Shown here: positions 39,728 to 49,300 of the stretch, one piece after another
Layout of the letters: each line of letters starts with the position of its first letter
How positions within the stretch are numbered: the stretch's first letter is position 1
Source of the DNA: Halolamina sp. CBA1230
GTDB lineage: Archaea > Halobacteriota > Halobacteria > Halobacteriales > Haloferacaceae
Assembly (NCBI RefSeq): GCF_002025255.2
Contig: NZ_CP054587.1
Coordinates: 2,790,001 to 2,854,000, forward strand
DNA: 64,000 bases
Direction: 5' to 3'
The notes under the pieces: model-generated
Databases searched by the model: none
The model's input: only the letters and a program-made list of their open reading frames with translations
What the model was told of the DNA's origin: nothing
Translations under genes and position numbers: made by a program

Positions 39728-40411
39728 ATGACCACGCGTATCGACGTACTGCTGTACGATGGGTTCGACGAACTCGACGCGGTCGGCCCGTTCGAAGCCT
39801 TCCAGAACGCCGCCCGCGCGGGCGCCGACTGCACCGTTTCGCTGGTCACCCGCGAACGCCGCGAGCGCGTGATCGCCAGCCACGGTCTCGACGTTGGGGT
39901 AGACGGGACGCTCGCCCGCCCCGACGAGGACGACGCTCCCGACCTGCTGGTGGTCCCGGGCGGCGGGTGGTCCGCGGGGGAGGGAGAAGACTCGTCGGCA
40001 CGGGCAGGCGACGAGGACGGAGACTCGTCGGCACGGGCAGGCGACGAGGACGGCGTCCGCCGCGAGTACGACGCCGGCGACCTCCCCGAGGCGATCCTTG
40101 CCCACCACGCGGCCGGGACGACGATCGCCTCGGTCTGTACGGGCGCGATGCTGCTCGAACGGGCCGGTATCCTGGGCGACGGCCCCGCGATCACTCACCA
40201 GTCGGCGGTCGACGACCTCCGCGACGCGGGCGTCGAGGTGGCCGACGCTCGCGTGGTCGACGCCGGGCAGGTCGTCACCGCCGGTGGCGTCACCAGCGGG
40301 ATCGACCTCGCGCTGTATCTGATCGAACGCGAGTTCGGCGCCGACATCGCCGACAGCGTGGCGACGACGCTCGAGTACGAACGCGACGACGACGTACTCG
40401 TCGTGAACTAG
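39728..40411 (+). CDS. DJ-1/PfpI family protein
   Basis: A 227-residue protein starting at ATG 39728 (an in-frame GTG lies 6 nt earlier). The nucleophile elbow is ASVCTGAMLLERAG with C137, and the first strand has LLYDGFDELDAVGPFEAF. Such proteins include glyoxalase III, protein/nucleotide deglycases and transcription-regulator-like forms. Residues 88-98 and 99-109 are an exact duplication DSSARAGDEDG in the loop after VVPGGGW, encoded by the tandem repeat at 39989-40054. It overlaps the MFS gene stop tail to tail by 4 bp. Confidence 0.88.
   Translation: MTTRIDVLLYDGFDELDAVGPFEAFQNAARAGADCTVSLVTRERRERVIASHGLDVGVDGTLARPDEDDAPDLLVVPGGGWSAGEGEDSSARAGDEDGDSSARAGDEDGVRREYDAGDLPEAILAHHAAGTTIASVCTGAMLLERAGILGDGPAITHQSAVDDLRDAGVEVADARVVDAGQVVTAGGVTSGIDLALYLIEREFGADIADSVATTLEYERDDDVLVVN
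39989..40054 (+). repeat. 33-bp in-frame tandem duplication in the DJ-1 gene
   Basis: Units at 39989-40021 and 40022-40054 differ only at the last base (A versus C). Each encodes DSSARAGDEDG. Near-identity at the DNA level points to a recent duplication. Confidence 0.9.
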
Positions 40412-41595
40412 CGGCGGACGACCCCGAGCCAGATGACGGCGGCCGCCACGGCCGTGAGAACCGCGAGAGCCGTCCACCCCGTGTCGTACCCAACTGTCTC
40501 CGCGACGCTCCCGAACAGCGGCGGCGCGAGCAGCCCCCCGGCGTTGAGTGCGGTCTGCCCCCCTGCGGTGGCGGCGCCGATCTCGTCGTCGTCCACCATC
40601 GCGGTCATCACTGCGTAGTAGACCCCCGGGAAGCCGAGCATGAACACGCCGAGAAACCCGAACGCGGCCCATGTCGCTGCCTCGCCACGGACGGCGACGA
40701 CGGCGAGAAACCCCACCGTCGAGAGCACAGCCTGTCCGGCGAGGACCAGCGCGGGGCCGTGGGTCGGCTGGCCGGGAATGCGGTCCGCGAGCTCGCCGCC
40801 GGCGAGGCGTCCTAGGCTGCCCGTCACCTGCGCCGTCGCGAGGACCATGCCGGCGACGCCGGCGGTGGCCGCCACGGTGTCGGTGACGTGCGGGACGACG
40901 TAGCTGGTGGTGGTGAACACCGCGGCGCCGAGGAAGAACCCCGAGACGAGCAGCCCCCGGTACGCCCGCTCGTCGAGCAGCGAGCGCACGTCCGGCACGG
41001 ATAGCTCCCCGCTCGCGGGCTTCCCCTCGTACCGGAGGGCGGTGACGGCGGCGACGACGACGGCGAGAGCCGCGCCCGCGAGGAACGCGGCCTGCCAGTC
41101 GAACCGGACGATCCCCAGTACTGCAGCGGCGTCGCTGGTCGCGAGCCGCGTGAGCAGGATCGCCGAGACGGCGCTCCCCGCGGTGACGCCGACCTGCTTC
41201 ACGTTCATCGCCAGCGCCTCCCGCCCCGGCGGGGCGACGTGGATCGCCGCGCGGTTGGTCGCGGGCATCGCCGTCGCGTACGCGAACCCGACGAACAGTA
41301 GCGCCACCAATAGGATCGGGAACGACGGCGCGACGGCGACGAACGTCATCCCCGCCGCGAGCGCGAGCAGTCCGTACACGAGCAGCGGCCGCTCCCCGAA
41401 CGCGTCGGTAGCCGCGCCCGTGCCGAACAGCAGCGCGGTGTACCCCAGCATCACCGCCGTCACGGTCAGCCCCGTCACCCCGAGCGAGACGCCGAACCCC
41501 TCGCGAACGAACGCCGTCGCGGCGAACACCGTGTAGAAGCAGAGGCTGGCGGTGAACTGCCAGGCCGAGACGAGCGCCACCCCGCGCCAGGACAT
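40408..41595 (-). CDS. Major facilitator superfamily transporter
   Basis: A 395-residue protein starting at ATG 41595 with about twelve transmembrane helices. It shows a GATDAFGERPLLVYG motif after helix two (the MFS loop 2-3 motif A region), and internal helix pairs repeat in the second half (GRLAGGELADRIPGQ). The substrate is unknown. It converges on the DJ-1 gene and is divergent from sod across 142 bp. Confidence 0.88.
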   Translation of the reverse strand: MSWRGVALVSAWQFTASLCFYTVFAATAFVREGFGVSLGVTGLTVTAVMLGYTALLFGTGAATDAFGERPLLVYGLLALAAGMTFVAVAPSFPILLVALLFVGFAYATAMPATNRAAIHVAPPGREALAMNVKQVGVTAGSAVSAILLTRLATSDAAAVLGIVRFDWQAAFLAGAALAVVVAAVTALRYEGKPASGELSVPDVRSLLDERAYRGLLVSGFFLGAAVFTTTSYVVPHVTDTVAATAGVAGMVLATAQVTGSLGRLAGGELADRIPGQPTHGPALVLAGQAVLSTVGFLAVVAVRGEAATWAAFGFLGVFMLGFPGVYYAVMTAMVDDDEIGAATAGGQTALNAGGLLAPPLFGSVAETVGYDTGWTALAVLTAVAAAVIWLGVVRR

Positions 41596-41694
41596 ACACC
41601 CACTGTGGCACACCCACGGAAGTGCCTACCCGTTCCGGCACTCGCCGCACCGCGAACTGTCGTGTGGGGGGCGCTACCATACGTTTCCTCAAGA

Positions 41695-41702
41695 TTTAAC
41701 AC
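41695..41702 (+). promoter_or_regulatory. TATA-like box of sod
   Basis: TTTAACAC lies 36-43 nt before ATG 41738. Between them are AGGTGG (41721-41726), a possible Shine-Dalgarno site, and the small inverted repeat GGTGA/TCACC (41726-41736), so this gene may have a short leader. Confidence 0.45.
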
Positions 41703-41737
41703 GAACCGCAACCCATCAACAGGTGGGTGATTCACCG

Positions 41738-42340
41738 ATGACTGATTACGAACTGCCGCCGCTTCCGTACGAGTACGACGCGCTGGAACCGCATATCTCC
41801 GAGCAGGTGCTGACGTGGCACCACGACACGCACCATCAGGGGTACGTCAACGGCTGGAACAGCGCCGAGGAGACGCTCGCGGAGAACCGCGAGAACGGCG
41901 AGTTCGGCGACTCGCCGGGCGCGATCCGCGACGTCACCCACAACGGGTCGGGGCACGTTCTCCACGACCTGTTCTGGCAGTCGATGAGCCCCGAGGGCGG
42001 CGACGAGCCGTCGGGTGCGCTCGCGGACCGCATCGCGGAGGACTTCGGCTCCTACGACGCCTGGAAGGGCGAGTTCGAGGCCGCTGCCGGCGCTGCCGGC
42101 GGCTGGGCACTCCTCGTGTACGACTCCTACAGCAACCAGCTCCGGAACGTCGTGGTCGACAAGCACGACCAGGGCGCGCTCTGGGGCTCCCACCCGATCC
42201 TGGCGCTAGACGTCTGGGAGCACTCCTACTACTACGACTACGGTCCCGCGCGCGGTGACTTCATCGACGCGTTCTTCGAGGTCGTCGACTGGGAGGAGCC
42301 TGCCGCACGGTACGAGCAGGCCGTCGAGCTGTTCGAGTAA
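41738..42340 (+). CDS. sod: Fe/Mn superoxide dismutase
   Basis: A 200-residue superoxide dismutase starting at ATG 41738. Metal ligands are H28 (LTWHHDTHHQGYV), H76 (HVLHDLFW), D158 and H162 (DVWEHSYYYDY). Haloarchaeal enzymes of this type are usually Mn-dependent. It removes superoxide in the cytoplasm. A large nested stem-loop follows 3 nt after the stop codon. The MFS gene on the other side is divergent. Confidence 0.96.
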   Translation: MTDYELPPLPYEYDALEPHISEQVLTWHHDTHHQGYVNGWNSAEETLAENRENGEFGDSPGAIRDVTHNGSGHVLHDLFWQSMSPEGGDEPSGALADRIAEDFGSYDAWKGEFEAAAGAAGGWALLVYDSYSNQLRNVVVDKHDQGALWGSHPILALDVWEHSYYYDYGPARGDFIDAFFEVVDWEEPAARYEQAVELFE

Positions 42341-42342
42341 AC

Positions 42343-42405
42343 CAGTCACGGCGAATGACCAGCAACGGCCGTCGGGCCGTTGCCCGGAACTCGATGCCGT
42401 GACTG
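42343..42405 (+). terminator. Nested stem-loop after sod
   Basis: A perfect 10-bp outer stem (42343-42352 CAGTCACGGC with 42396-42405 GCCGTGACTG) encloses a perfect 9-bp inner hairpin (42362-42370 GCAACGGCC with 42375-42383 GGCCGTTGC, loop GTCG), with internal loops of 9 and 12 nt. It starts 3 nt after the sod stop. It is much longer and more ordered than a normal archaeal terminator. Confidence 0.55.
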
Positions 42406-42537
42406 TGTAACGGACGCTACTGTGTCGAGTACGCAGCCAGAACGCGTCGCCGTCCCGATTTCTTTCACCGTCCAGTTCGCCAGCGCCGTCGCCGCCGGAC
42501 CAGTAGCGTTTACGCCGTCCCGTCCGAACGCCGGGGT

Positions 42538-42873
42538 ATGCCTCGCGACAAGGAGAGCTTCGACGCGCTCCACCCGTGTGATTTCTACACGCCCGAGGAG
42601 CTGCTCGTCGAGGACCAGATGTACACCATCTACGAGATCGCCCGCCTGCTCCAGGGGCTCGACCCCGGCGCGGAGATCGACGAGGAGACCGAGTCCGTCC
42701 TGCTGGACTGGGCCGTCCCGTGGGTGATGACCAACGCCGACGAGCTCGTGGTCGCCGACCCGCCCGAGGAGGACGCCCCCGGCTACTACGGTCTGCGACG
42801 GCCGGCGGACGCCGCGGGTAGCGGGACCGAGCATTCGGAGCCGACCGACTCCGAGCCGTCGGATCCGGAGTAG
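42538..42873 (+). CDS. DUF5827-like haloarchaeal protein
   Basis: A 111-residue acidic protein starting at ATG 42538. The N-terminal 75 residues are compact (SFDALHPCDFYTPEELLVED, then YEIARLLQGL and LLDWAVPWVMTNADELVVAD), and the C-terminus is a disordered Ser/Glu/Pro tail. It matches the haloarchaeal family I know as DUF5827; I hold this name with moderate certainty. No function is known. Confidence 0.7.
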   Translation: MPRDKESFDALHPCDFYTPEELLVEDQMYTIYEIARLLQGLDPGAEIDEETESVLLDWAVPWVMTNADELVVADPPEEDAPGYYGLRRPADAAGSGTEHSEPTDSEPSDPE

Positions 42874-42921
42874 GCGTCGAGCTGCTCGTCGCCCGGAGCG
42901 GCGAGAGGCGGGCCGTCTAGT

Positions 42922-43686
42922 TTACTCGCCGAACAGCGACTCGTAGTGTTCCCGCGTTGAGCGTGCGCCCTGCCGGAGGTAGCCGATGTCGGTGCCGGCG
43001 ATCAGGTAGTCGACGCCGCGGCGGTGCCACGCGTCGATCTCCGTGGGACCGGTCGCGAGCGTGCCCACGGGCACGCCCGCTGCCTCGGCCGCCGCGAGCA
43101 CGCGGTCGAACGCCTCCCGGAACGTCGCGTCCTCGTACTCGCCGAAGCAGCCCAGGTTCGCCGAGAGATCCGCGGGGCCGACGAACAGCGTGTCGACGCC
43201 GTCGACGCGGGCGATCGCCTCGGCGTTGTCGACGCCCGCGGCGGTCTCGATCTGGGGCAGCACCGCGACGGCGTCGTTGGCCGACTCGACGTACGCCTCG
43301 GTGTGGGCGCCGTAGCCGTTAGCCCGGCTCCCGGCGACGCCGCGACTCCCCTCCGGCGGGTACGACGCCGCGTCGACCAGCGACTCGGCCGCCTCGACGC
43401 TCTCGACTTTCGGCGCCATCACGCCCGACGCACCCAGATCCAGCGCGCGTTTGACCTGCGTGGGGTCGTTTTCCGGCACGCGGACCACCGTGTCGGTGTC
43501 GCCGGCGGCGTCGACGGCCCGCACGAGTTCGCCGGCGCTCTCGATGGACAGCGGCGTGTGTTCGGTGTCGACGACGACGAAGTCGAAATCGAGCCCCCCG
43601 ACGACTTCGGCGGCAGCTGGCGAGCCCAGCGACACCCAGCTCCCGACCGGCGACTCGCCGGCCGCGAGCCGGTCCCGGAGCTCCAT
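42922..43686 (-). CDS. HpcH/HpaI-family aldolase
   Basis: A 254-residue protein taken from ATG 43686; a GTG at 43713 would add nine residues. The family signature appears in GSWVSLGSPAAAEVVGGLDF, DFVVVDTEHTPLSIESAGEL, then ALDLGASGVMAPKVESVEAAE (Glu metal ligand) and LPQIETAAGVDNAEAIARV (Glu ligand), and VDTLFVGPADLSANLG. Class II aldolases of this type cleave 4-hydroxy-2-oxoacids such as 2-dehydro-3-deoxyglucarate or 4-hydroxy-2-oxoheptanedioate. The natural substrate here is not evident. Confidence 0.88.
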   Translation of the reverse strand: MELRDRLAAGESPVGSWVSLGSPAAAEVVGGLDFDFVVVDTEHTPLSIESAGELVRAVDAAGDTDTVVRVPENDPTQVKRALDLGASGVMAPKVESVEAAESLVDAASYPPEGSRGVAGSRANGYGAHTEAYVESANDAVAVLPQIETAAGVDNAEAIARVDGVDTLFVGPADLSANLGCFGEYEDATFREAFDRVLAAAEAAGVPVGTLATGPTEIDAWHRRGVDYLIAGTDIGYLRQGARSTREHYESLFGE

Positions 43687-43793
43687 CTCCTCTGTGCGAA
43701 CGTTTCGAGTCACGACTCACACCGCGTCGGCGAGCGGCAAAAGTCGGTGGGTTCCGACAGAGCCGTCGCCGCTTGTTCGACGAACCGCGAGAA

Positions 43794-43942
43794 TGGCCGG
43801 GGCGGGCTCCGAACCCGCGATCTCCGCATGACCCAGGTCCGAGGCTCGGCGGCCCCGTGGGCTGCGGATAGTTCCTAGGCGTACCGCACCGAATCTCGAT
43901 ACCCTATGAGTGCGGCGCTATGTCCAGCTAAGCCACCCGGCC
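43794..43942 (-). tRNA. Elongator tRNA-Met (CAU) with a 75-nt intron
   Basis: Reading the minus strand from 43942, the acceptor stem GGCCGGG pairs with CCCGGCC (43795-43801), with A as discriminator at 43794. Exon one ends after the loop bases CTCATA (anticodon CAT at 43908-43906). The anticodon stem CCGCA (43915-43911) pairs with TGCGG (43828-43824). The sequence from 43904 down to 43830 (75 nt) interrupts the loop after base 37. This is the location and length known for the haloarchaeal eMet intron, which is removed by the bulge-helix-bulge endonuclease. Confidence 0.95.
43830..43904 (-). other. tRNA-Met intron
   Basis: A 75-nt intron between bases 37 and 38 of tRNA-Met. Around the splice sites are GGGTATCGAG at the 5' side and GACCTGGGTC at the 3' side. 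I infer a bulge-helix-bulge from the position and known precedent; I have not folded it. Confidence 0.85.
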
Positions 43943-44009
43943 GCACTCCCCCGTAGTCCGAAGTCGAACTTAAGCCCTCCCATCTCCGTCGGCGGGTCGA
44001 CCGGGTCGG

Positions 44010-44016
44010 ATTTATG
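44010..44016 (+). promoter_or_regulatory. TATA-like box of the gene at 44040
   Basis: ATTTATG lies 24-30 nt before ATG 44040. Confidence 0.5.
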
Positions 44017-44039
44017 CCCGTGGCCGCGAACGCCTACCC

Positions 44040-45032
44040 ATGACCCTGCCGGAGACCGTCACGGACCACCTCGACGGCGAGGAGCCGGTCGCGGAGGTCG
44101 ATCTCGGCGGCGAGGATCGACTGCTGGTCACGCCGACCCGAACGCTCGTCTACCGCGCGGAGGGGCTGCTCTCCGAAGAGACCGTCGAGGAGTACCCCCA
44201 CGACGCCGAGCGGATCACGCTCACCACGAGCCGCCGGAAGGCGAAGCTCACTCTCGACTACGGGCTCGACGGCGAGGAGACGCTGTCGATCCCCAAGGCG
44301 AAGATCGACGAGGTGCTCCACCCGCTGCTCGCGGGCGTGCTCGACGCCAACGGGATCACCGCCCCCGGGGAGACCGTCAAGCGGACGTTCCGCTTCTCGG
44401 AGCTCACCCTGATCGTCACCGACGAGCGTGTGGTCAAACATATCGGCCAGGCCGTCTGGGACGAGGAGTTCGAGGAGTACCCCTTCGAGGACGTCACGGA
44501 TCTGGAGTTCGAGCCCGGCAACGTCGCCACCAGCGTCGTCCTCACCCACGACGGCCGGCAGGAGCGGTTCAAAGCCCCGAACGAGGACGCCCGCGCGGTC
44601 GAGGCGGCGATTACCGACGCGCTGCTCTCCTACCACGACGTCCGGGATATCGACGAGCTCCGGGCACAGACCGCCGACGAGGAAGTCGACGAACCCGCCA
44701 CCGAGACGGAGGAGGACTCGCCGTTCGGCGACGGGCCGGACCTGTTCGGGGAGGACGAGGAGCCCGAACCGGAGGTGGAGGAGGAGTCGACCGCGGACGA
44801 GGCGACCGACCAGCTCATCCAGCAGGTCGAGGAGGCGACCGCCGACGAGGAGCCGACCGACGACGAACCCACGAGCACCGACGTCGACGCCGCCGGCGAC
44901 GCCCCCGACACCGCGGAGCTCGCGGCCGAGATCGACGATCTCCGGGACGCCGTCGAGCACCAACAGGCCGAGCTCGAACGGCAGAACGACCTGATCGAGC
45001 AGCTGATCGAGGAGCTCCGGCAGGGCCGCTGA
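44040..45032 (+). CDS. Haloarchaeal protein with a PH-like domain, acidic linker and coiled coil
   Basis: A 330-residue protein in three parts. Residues 1-200 are two beta-rich PH-like repeats (EDRLLVTPTRTLVYRAEGLL, then FRFSELTLIVTDERVVKHIG). Residues 205-285 are a highly acidic, low-complexity linker. Residues 290-330 are a probable coiled coil (AEIDDLRDAVEHQQAELERQ). I associate it with the haloarchaeal family DUF7115. Function unknown; the shape suggests a membrane- or protein-binding adaptor. It converges on the SDR gene. Confidence 0.72.
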   Translation: MTLPETVTDHLDGEEPVAEVDLGGEDRLLVTPTRTLVYRAEGLLSEETVEEYPHDAERITLTTSRRKAKLTLDYGLDGEETLSIPKAKIDEVLHPLLAGVLDANGITAPGETVKRTFRFSELTLIVTDERVVKHIGQAVWDEEFEEYPFEDVTDLEFEPGNVATSVVLTHDGRQERFKAPNEDARAVEAAITDALLSYHDVRDIDELRAQTADEEVDEPATETEEDSPFGDGPDLFGEDEEPEPEVEEESTADEATDQLIQQVEEATADEEPTDDEPTSTDVDAAGDAPDTAELAAEIDDLRDAVEHQQAELERQNDLIEQLIEELRQGR

Positions 45033-45036
45033 GCCG

Positions 45037-45912
45037 CTACGGCTCGCCGCGCCGGTACGCCTCGATCGCCGGCTCGTACCCCTCGTACACCGACGGGTAG
45101 GTCAGGTCGTACCCCAGTTCGAGCAGTCGGTCGTTCCGGCAGCGCTTGTCGCTCGCGACCCGAAGCGCGGCCGACCCGGACAGCCCGGCCAGCCGCTCTT
45201 CGACGGTCAGCTTCTCCGGTTCGGCGGCGCCACAGCGCTCGGCCAGCCAGTCCGCGAACGCCCAGCGGTCCACGGGGGTGCCGTCGCTCACGAGCACCGT
45301 CTCCTCGCGGGCAACGTCCTGGGTCAGGAACCACGCCAGCGCGCCGGCGGCGTCGTCGCGGTGGATCGAGTTCCGCCAGCCCGCGGTCACCGAGTCGAGA
45401 TAGGAGTCGATCCGGTAGCGTCCGGGGCCGTACAGCCCCGCGAACCGCGCGACGGTGCCGTCGATCCGACTTCGGTGGACGATCGCTTCGGCCTCGGCGA
45501 TGACGGCGGCTTTCGGCCGGTCCGGATCGACCGGCGTCGACTCGTCCACCCAGTCGCCGTCGTGATCGCCGTACACCCCGGTGGTCGACGTGAGGAGCAG
45601 TCGCTCGGGGGACGATTTGCGCCCCTCGAACGCCGCGACGACCGCGCGGAGCCCGTCGACGTAGAGCGAGCGAGCGTCGGACACGCTCCCGCGTCCCGCC
45701 GAGGCCGAGAAGACGGCCGCGTCGGCGTCGGGCAGCGTCGAAACCGCGTCCGGATCGGTCAGATCCGCCTGTACAGCCTCGATCCCGTCGTCCTCGATGG
45801 CCTCGACGCTCGACGCCGAGCGGACGACGCCGATCACGTCGTGCCCGCTCTCGAGCAGCTGCCGGCCGAGTTCGCGGCCGACGTAGCCACAGCCGAGGAT
45901 CAGGACGCGCAT
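45037..45912 (-). CDS. NAD-dependent epimerase/dehydratase (extended SDR)
   Basis: A 291-residue protein starting at ATG 45912 with the Rossmann motif VLILGCGYVGRELGRQLL at the N-terminus. It contains TSTTGVYGDHDGDWVDESTP, where the SDR catalytic Ser-x10-Tyr-x3-Lys pattern would be; I do not see a clean YxxxK. This resembles atypical SDRs of the YeeZ/TDP-sugar type. The start overlaps the upstream stop by 1 nt (TGATG), so the two genes are coupled. Confidence 0.82.
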   Translation of the reverse strand: MRVLILGCGYVGRELGRQLLESGHDVIGVVRSASSVEAIEDDGIEAVQADLTDPDAVSTLPDADAAVFSASAGRGSVSDARSLYVDGLRAVVAAFEGRKSSPERLLLTSTTGVYGDHDGDWVDESTPVDPDRPKAAVIAEAEAIVHRSRIDGTVARFAGLYGPGRYRIDSYLDSVTAGWRNSIHRDDAAGALAWFLTQDVAREETVLVSDGTPVDRWAFADWLAERCGAAEPEKLTVEERLAGLSGSAALRVASDKRCRNDRLLELGYDLTYPSVYEGYEPAIEAYRRGEP

Positions 45913-46337
45913 CAGCGTCGGGCGTTGACGTACGCCTGGATCGCGGCGAACTGTTCCAGCGTGGTCGGCAGGCGCCCCTCGATCGCCTGCTGGATCTCCT
46001 TCGCGTCGAGGTCGAGATCTGTCTCGCGGGCGACGGTGTCCACGTCGACGACTGCGGTGGTCATCCCCATCAGGACGTGGTCCCGAGCCTCCCACGCGAT
46101 ATCGTCGGCGTCCGGAGCGCCTTCCGCCAGCGACAGGACCTCCGAGGCCTCCTCGACGGTGAGTTCGGGGTGGTCGCCCGCCTCGATCGCTTCGACGGTC
46201 GCTCGGTCGAGGCCGGTCCCGCCCACGACGGTGTCGGCGCCGAGTTCGGCGACGACTGTCGCGAGCTCCTCGAAGTAGGCCGCGTGGAACGCCTCGGGCG
46301 AGGCCTCCTCGTCGGCCTCGACTGCATCGTACAGCAT
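45912..46337 (-). CDS. DUF5791-like haloarchaeal protein
   Basis: A 141-residue acidic protein, ATG 46337, with helical segments FHAAYFEELATVVAELGADT, ATVEAIEAGDHPELTVEEAS and AKEIQQAIEGRLPTTLEQFA. The latter two resemble short DNA-binding or helical-bundle repeats, but the evidence is thin. It matches a family I know as DUF5791. It is coupled by a 1-nt overlap to the SDR gene downstream. Confidence 0.68.
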   Translation of the reverse strand: MLYDAVEADEEASPEAFHAAYFEELATVVAELGADTVVGGTGLDRATVEAIEAGDHPELTVEEASEVLSLAEGAPDADDIAWEARDHVLMGMTTAVVDVDTVARETDLDLDAKEIQQAIEGRLPTTLEQFAAIQAYVNARR

Positions 46338-46372
46338 ACCCCGAGATCGGCGCCGACGCGCCTAAACCGTTG

Positions 46373-49300
46373 TTACTCCGTGCCGGTAGCAGTCTCGCAG
46401 TCGCTCCCGCCGTCGACGCCCGGACAGGGCCACCCCGGAGACTGCTCGTCCCGGGCCCCGTCCACGTCACCGACGCCCGGCATCCCGGGTGGAACGACCG
46501 CGACGACGGTCGTCGACGCCCCGAAGCCGACACGGTCGCCGCGGCCGAGCCGTTCGCGGTCGCCGTCCCCGTCCACGTCGAGCCGCACCGTGGAACCGTC
46601 CCGAACGTATCGAACGGTCCCGCCACTGCCGTCGGGTGCGACCCCTCGCGCACGAAGGGCGAAACGCTGATACTCGCCACGGACGGTGACGCTCCACGCA
46701 TTGGCCGTCGCGATCCAGGTGTACGGCGGGGGTGCGACGGGAATCCCGGCCGGCAGCCGCGAGGCGCCGGTCAGCTTCCGGGTCGCCCTTGCGCTGGCGT
46801 TCTCCAGGCTCCCGCTCACCTGCTTCCGGACGGTTTCACGGGCCGCCTGCTGGACCATCGAGGCGGTCCGGTTGGTCGTCGCCGCCGGCACCCCGGTCTC
46901 GCGTTCGGCGCTCAGTTCGCGCAGGCGGACCCGAACCCGAACGCTCGCCTCGTCGGCCGTCGCCGTGTCGACGCCGTGCGCCCGCAGTACGGCACCGAAC
47001 GCCGACCCGTAGCTGCCGTTAGCCATCGCCTGTGCTCGGTGTCCCAGTGTCGGCCACTGATCGCGGGCGTCGACGACTGCTGCGCGACACGTGGGCCGAC
47101 CGACGCCGGTTCCGTTCGTCGCGGCGTCACAGACAGCTCGCTCGACTTCCCCGACCGAGCTCCTGACCGCCGCGGCCAGTTCGTCGCGGTTCGCCGTCAA
47201 CGCCGTCGACTTCCCCTCGGGGTCGGGTGCGGCGGTCCGGTTCGCGGCGATCAACGTCCCCGCGGCCGTGCCGAGGCGAACCTGGCGGCTCCCACCGCCC
47301 AGTATCGTGTCGACGATCCCGGAGGCGGCGTCGCCGTACGGGAGCGCGACCCAGTTCGTCGTCCGCGCGGTCAGCGGGTGAGCAGACTCCCCCGCCGGCA
47401 CGCTGGGGGCCTGCTCGTGGTCGATCGACTGGAGCGTGAGGTACGCGGGCGACGCATCGGGCGTGATCACGAGGTCGTCCGGACCGCCGGACGCCACGTA
47501 CGCGTCGGCGGGCTGCTCGCTCGCCTCACCGCGTCCGAGTTCGATCAGCTGCGAGATCCTCGCCGTCGCTCGGTCACCGAGCTCGTCCCGGTAGTCGACG
47601 TTCCGGTCGCTGGCTTTGCTAGCGCGCGCGTCCAGTTCCGCGAGCACGCGGTCGAGATACGCCGCGCGAGCGGCGACCCGTGCTCTGTCGGCGGCGCCGT
47701 CGTACGTCGCCGGCGCGTCGAGCAGTGCGGACCGCCGCTCCCGGAGCTCAGCCGCCAGTCGGGCTGGCGCGTTCGCGTCGCCGCTGGCGACTGCCGCCCG
47801 CGGGATCGACACCGAAACGTTCGCGACCTCGCGGCGGAGCTCCCGAAGATCGGCGGCGACCCACGCGTCGAGATCCGCCGGCCGCGTCGCGGTGATGGTT
47901 CGCTGTCGGACGAGCGCGTCCGCCCCGCCGTTCCCCGTTGCGACCCGTTCGGCAACGCTGTCGATGCCGCCGTTGGCGTCGAGCAGCGCGTCAGCCGCCC
48001 GTTCGCGCGCACCGTCGAGGTTCGGCCCGTCGAGGGCGCCGCCGGGCTCGAACAGCGGCTCGGTCGACCGCTCGGGCGCGGCGTCGGTCGGGGCGTACTC
48101 CGTGGTCACCTCCACCGCGACGCGGGCGGTCTCGGTCCACTCCGCGGTAGTCGTTCGGGACGTTCCGTTCCGCGTCCAGTGTCGCTCGACGGCGTAGTGG
48201 ACCGTCACGTCGAGAACCGTGTCGACGACGGCCTCGGAGGAACCGGTCGACACGTCCTCGACGGACGTTCGCTCGGTCGTCCGTGCCTCCACGAGCGTCC
48301 AGTTCTGTAGTCGCGGTTTCGGTTTCGACTCGCTGGTCCGACTGAGTACCGAGACCCGGAGGTCACTCCGGACGCGGTAGCTTCCGGCTGTCGGCGTCCC
48401 CTCGACCGAACCGAGGTACGCCCGGTCGGCAGCGGCGTCGGGGGACACGTTGACCGGCGGGGCGTCCGGTCGTTTCGGGGCGAACTCCCCCGACGTCGAC
48501 TCCCTCGTGGCGCCGTCGACGGCGTTCGGGTTCACGAGCGCTTTCGTCGCGGTCGCAGCGTCGCCGTGACGGCCGCCGAGCACGTCGAGGACACCGACTT
48601 TCAGGGTCGCGATGTCGACTGCGCGTGCACCCGCAATGTCGTGGCGACCGAACGCGGCACGCTGCTGGGCGAGCAGCACGGCGTTGGCCGACAGTTCGAC
48701 GTGGCGGTTCCCGAGCACGTTCCGGATCGGCGCGCCGGCGTAGCGACCGTACCCCCGTGCCATCGCCACCGCAGTCAGGCGGGTCGTCAGCCCGCGTGCC
48801 AGCCCCGGCCCCTCGAGCGCGCCGCGGTTCAGCCGTCGCTCGTACGCTCGGGCACGCTGGTGGAGCGCCAGCGCCGGCGTCTCGACGGTGAGGCTGACGT
48901 TCCGTTGCCGCTGGGCGACCGTTCGCCCGTCCTCCCGGGCACTCACAGTGAGGTTCCGGACCGTCACGCGCATCGCCGCGCCGCCGTCGACCGGTGTGAC
49001 CTCGACGCCGGATTTCGCCTCCCGGAGCGAGGCGGTCGAGCCGTCGACCGCGGGGAGTCCGACGGTCGCTCTGACGCCGCCCCGCTCACGGGAGAGTTCC
49101 GAGACCGATTCCCGTGCGGCGACCGCGATCCGGAGCCTGAGCGCGTCGACGAACGGCCGGGAGTCGTTCAGTTCCCGCCCCGCCGTAGTGTTCGCGGGAG
49201 TGGTGACCGGCGTCCGAATCGATTCGCGCGCGGCGTCGCGAACCGCGTCCCAGAGCGCGGGTCGCGTGTCGCGGCTCACGCTGTCCATCGCCGCTGCCGC

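Noticed and set aside
46370-48310. A long plus-strand frame antisense to the large pilus-like protein
   Set aside because: Its composition is Arg/Gly-rich shadow sequence and the minus-strand protein has a membrane helix, N-glycosylation sites and operon overlaps.
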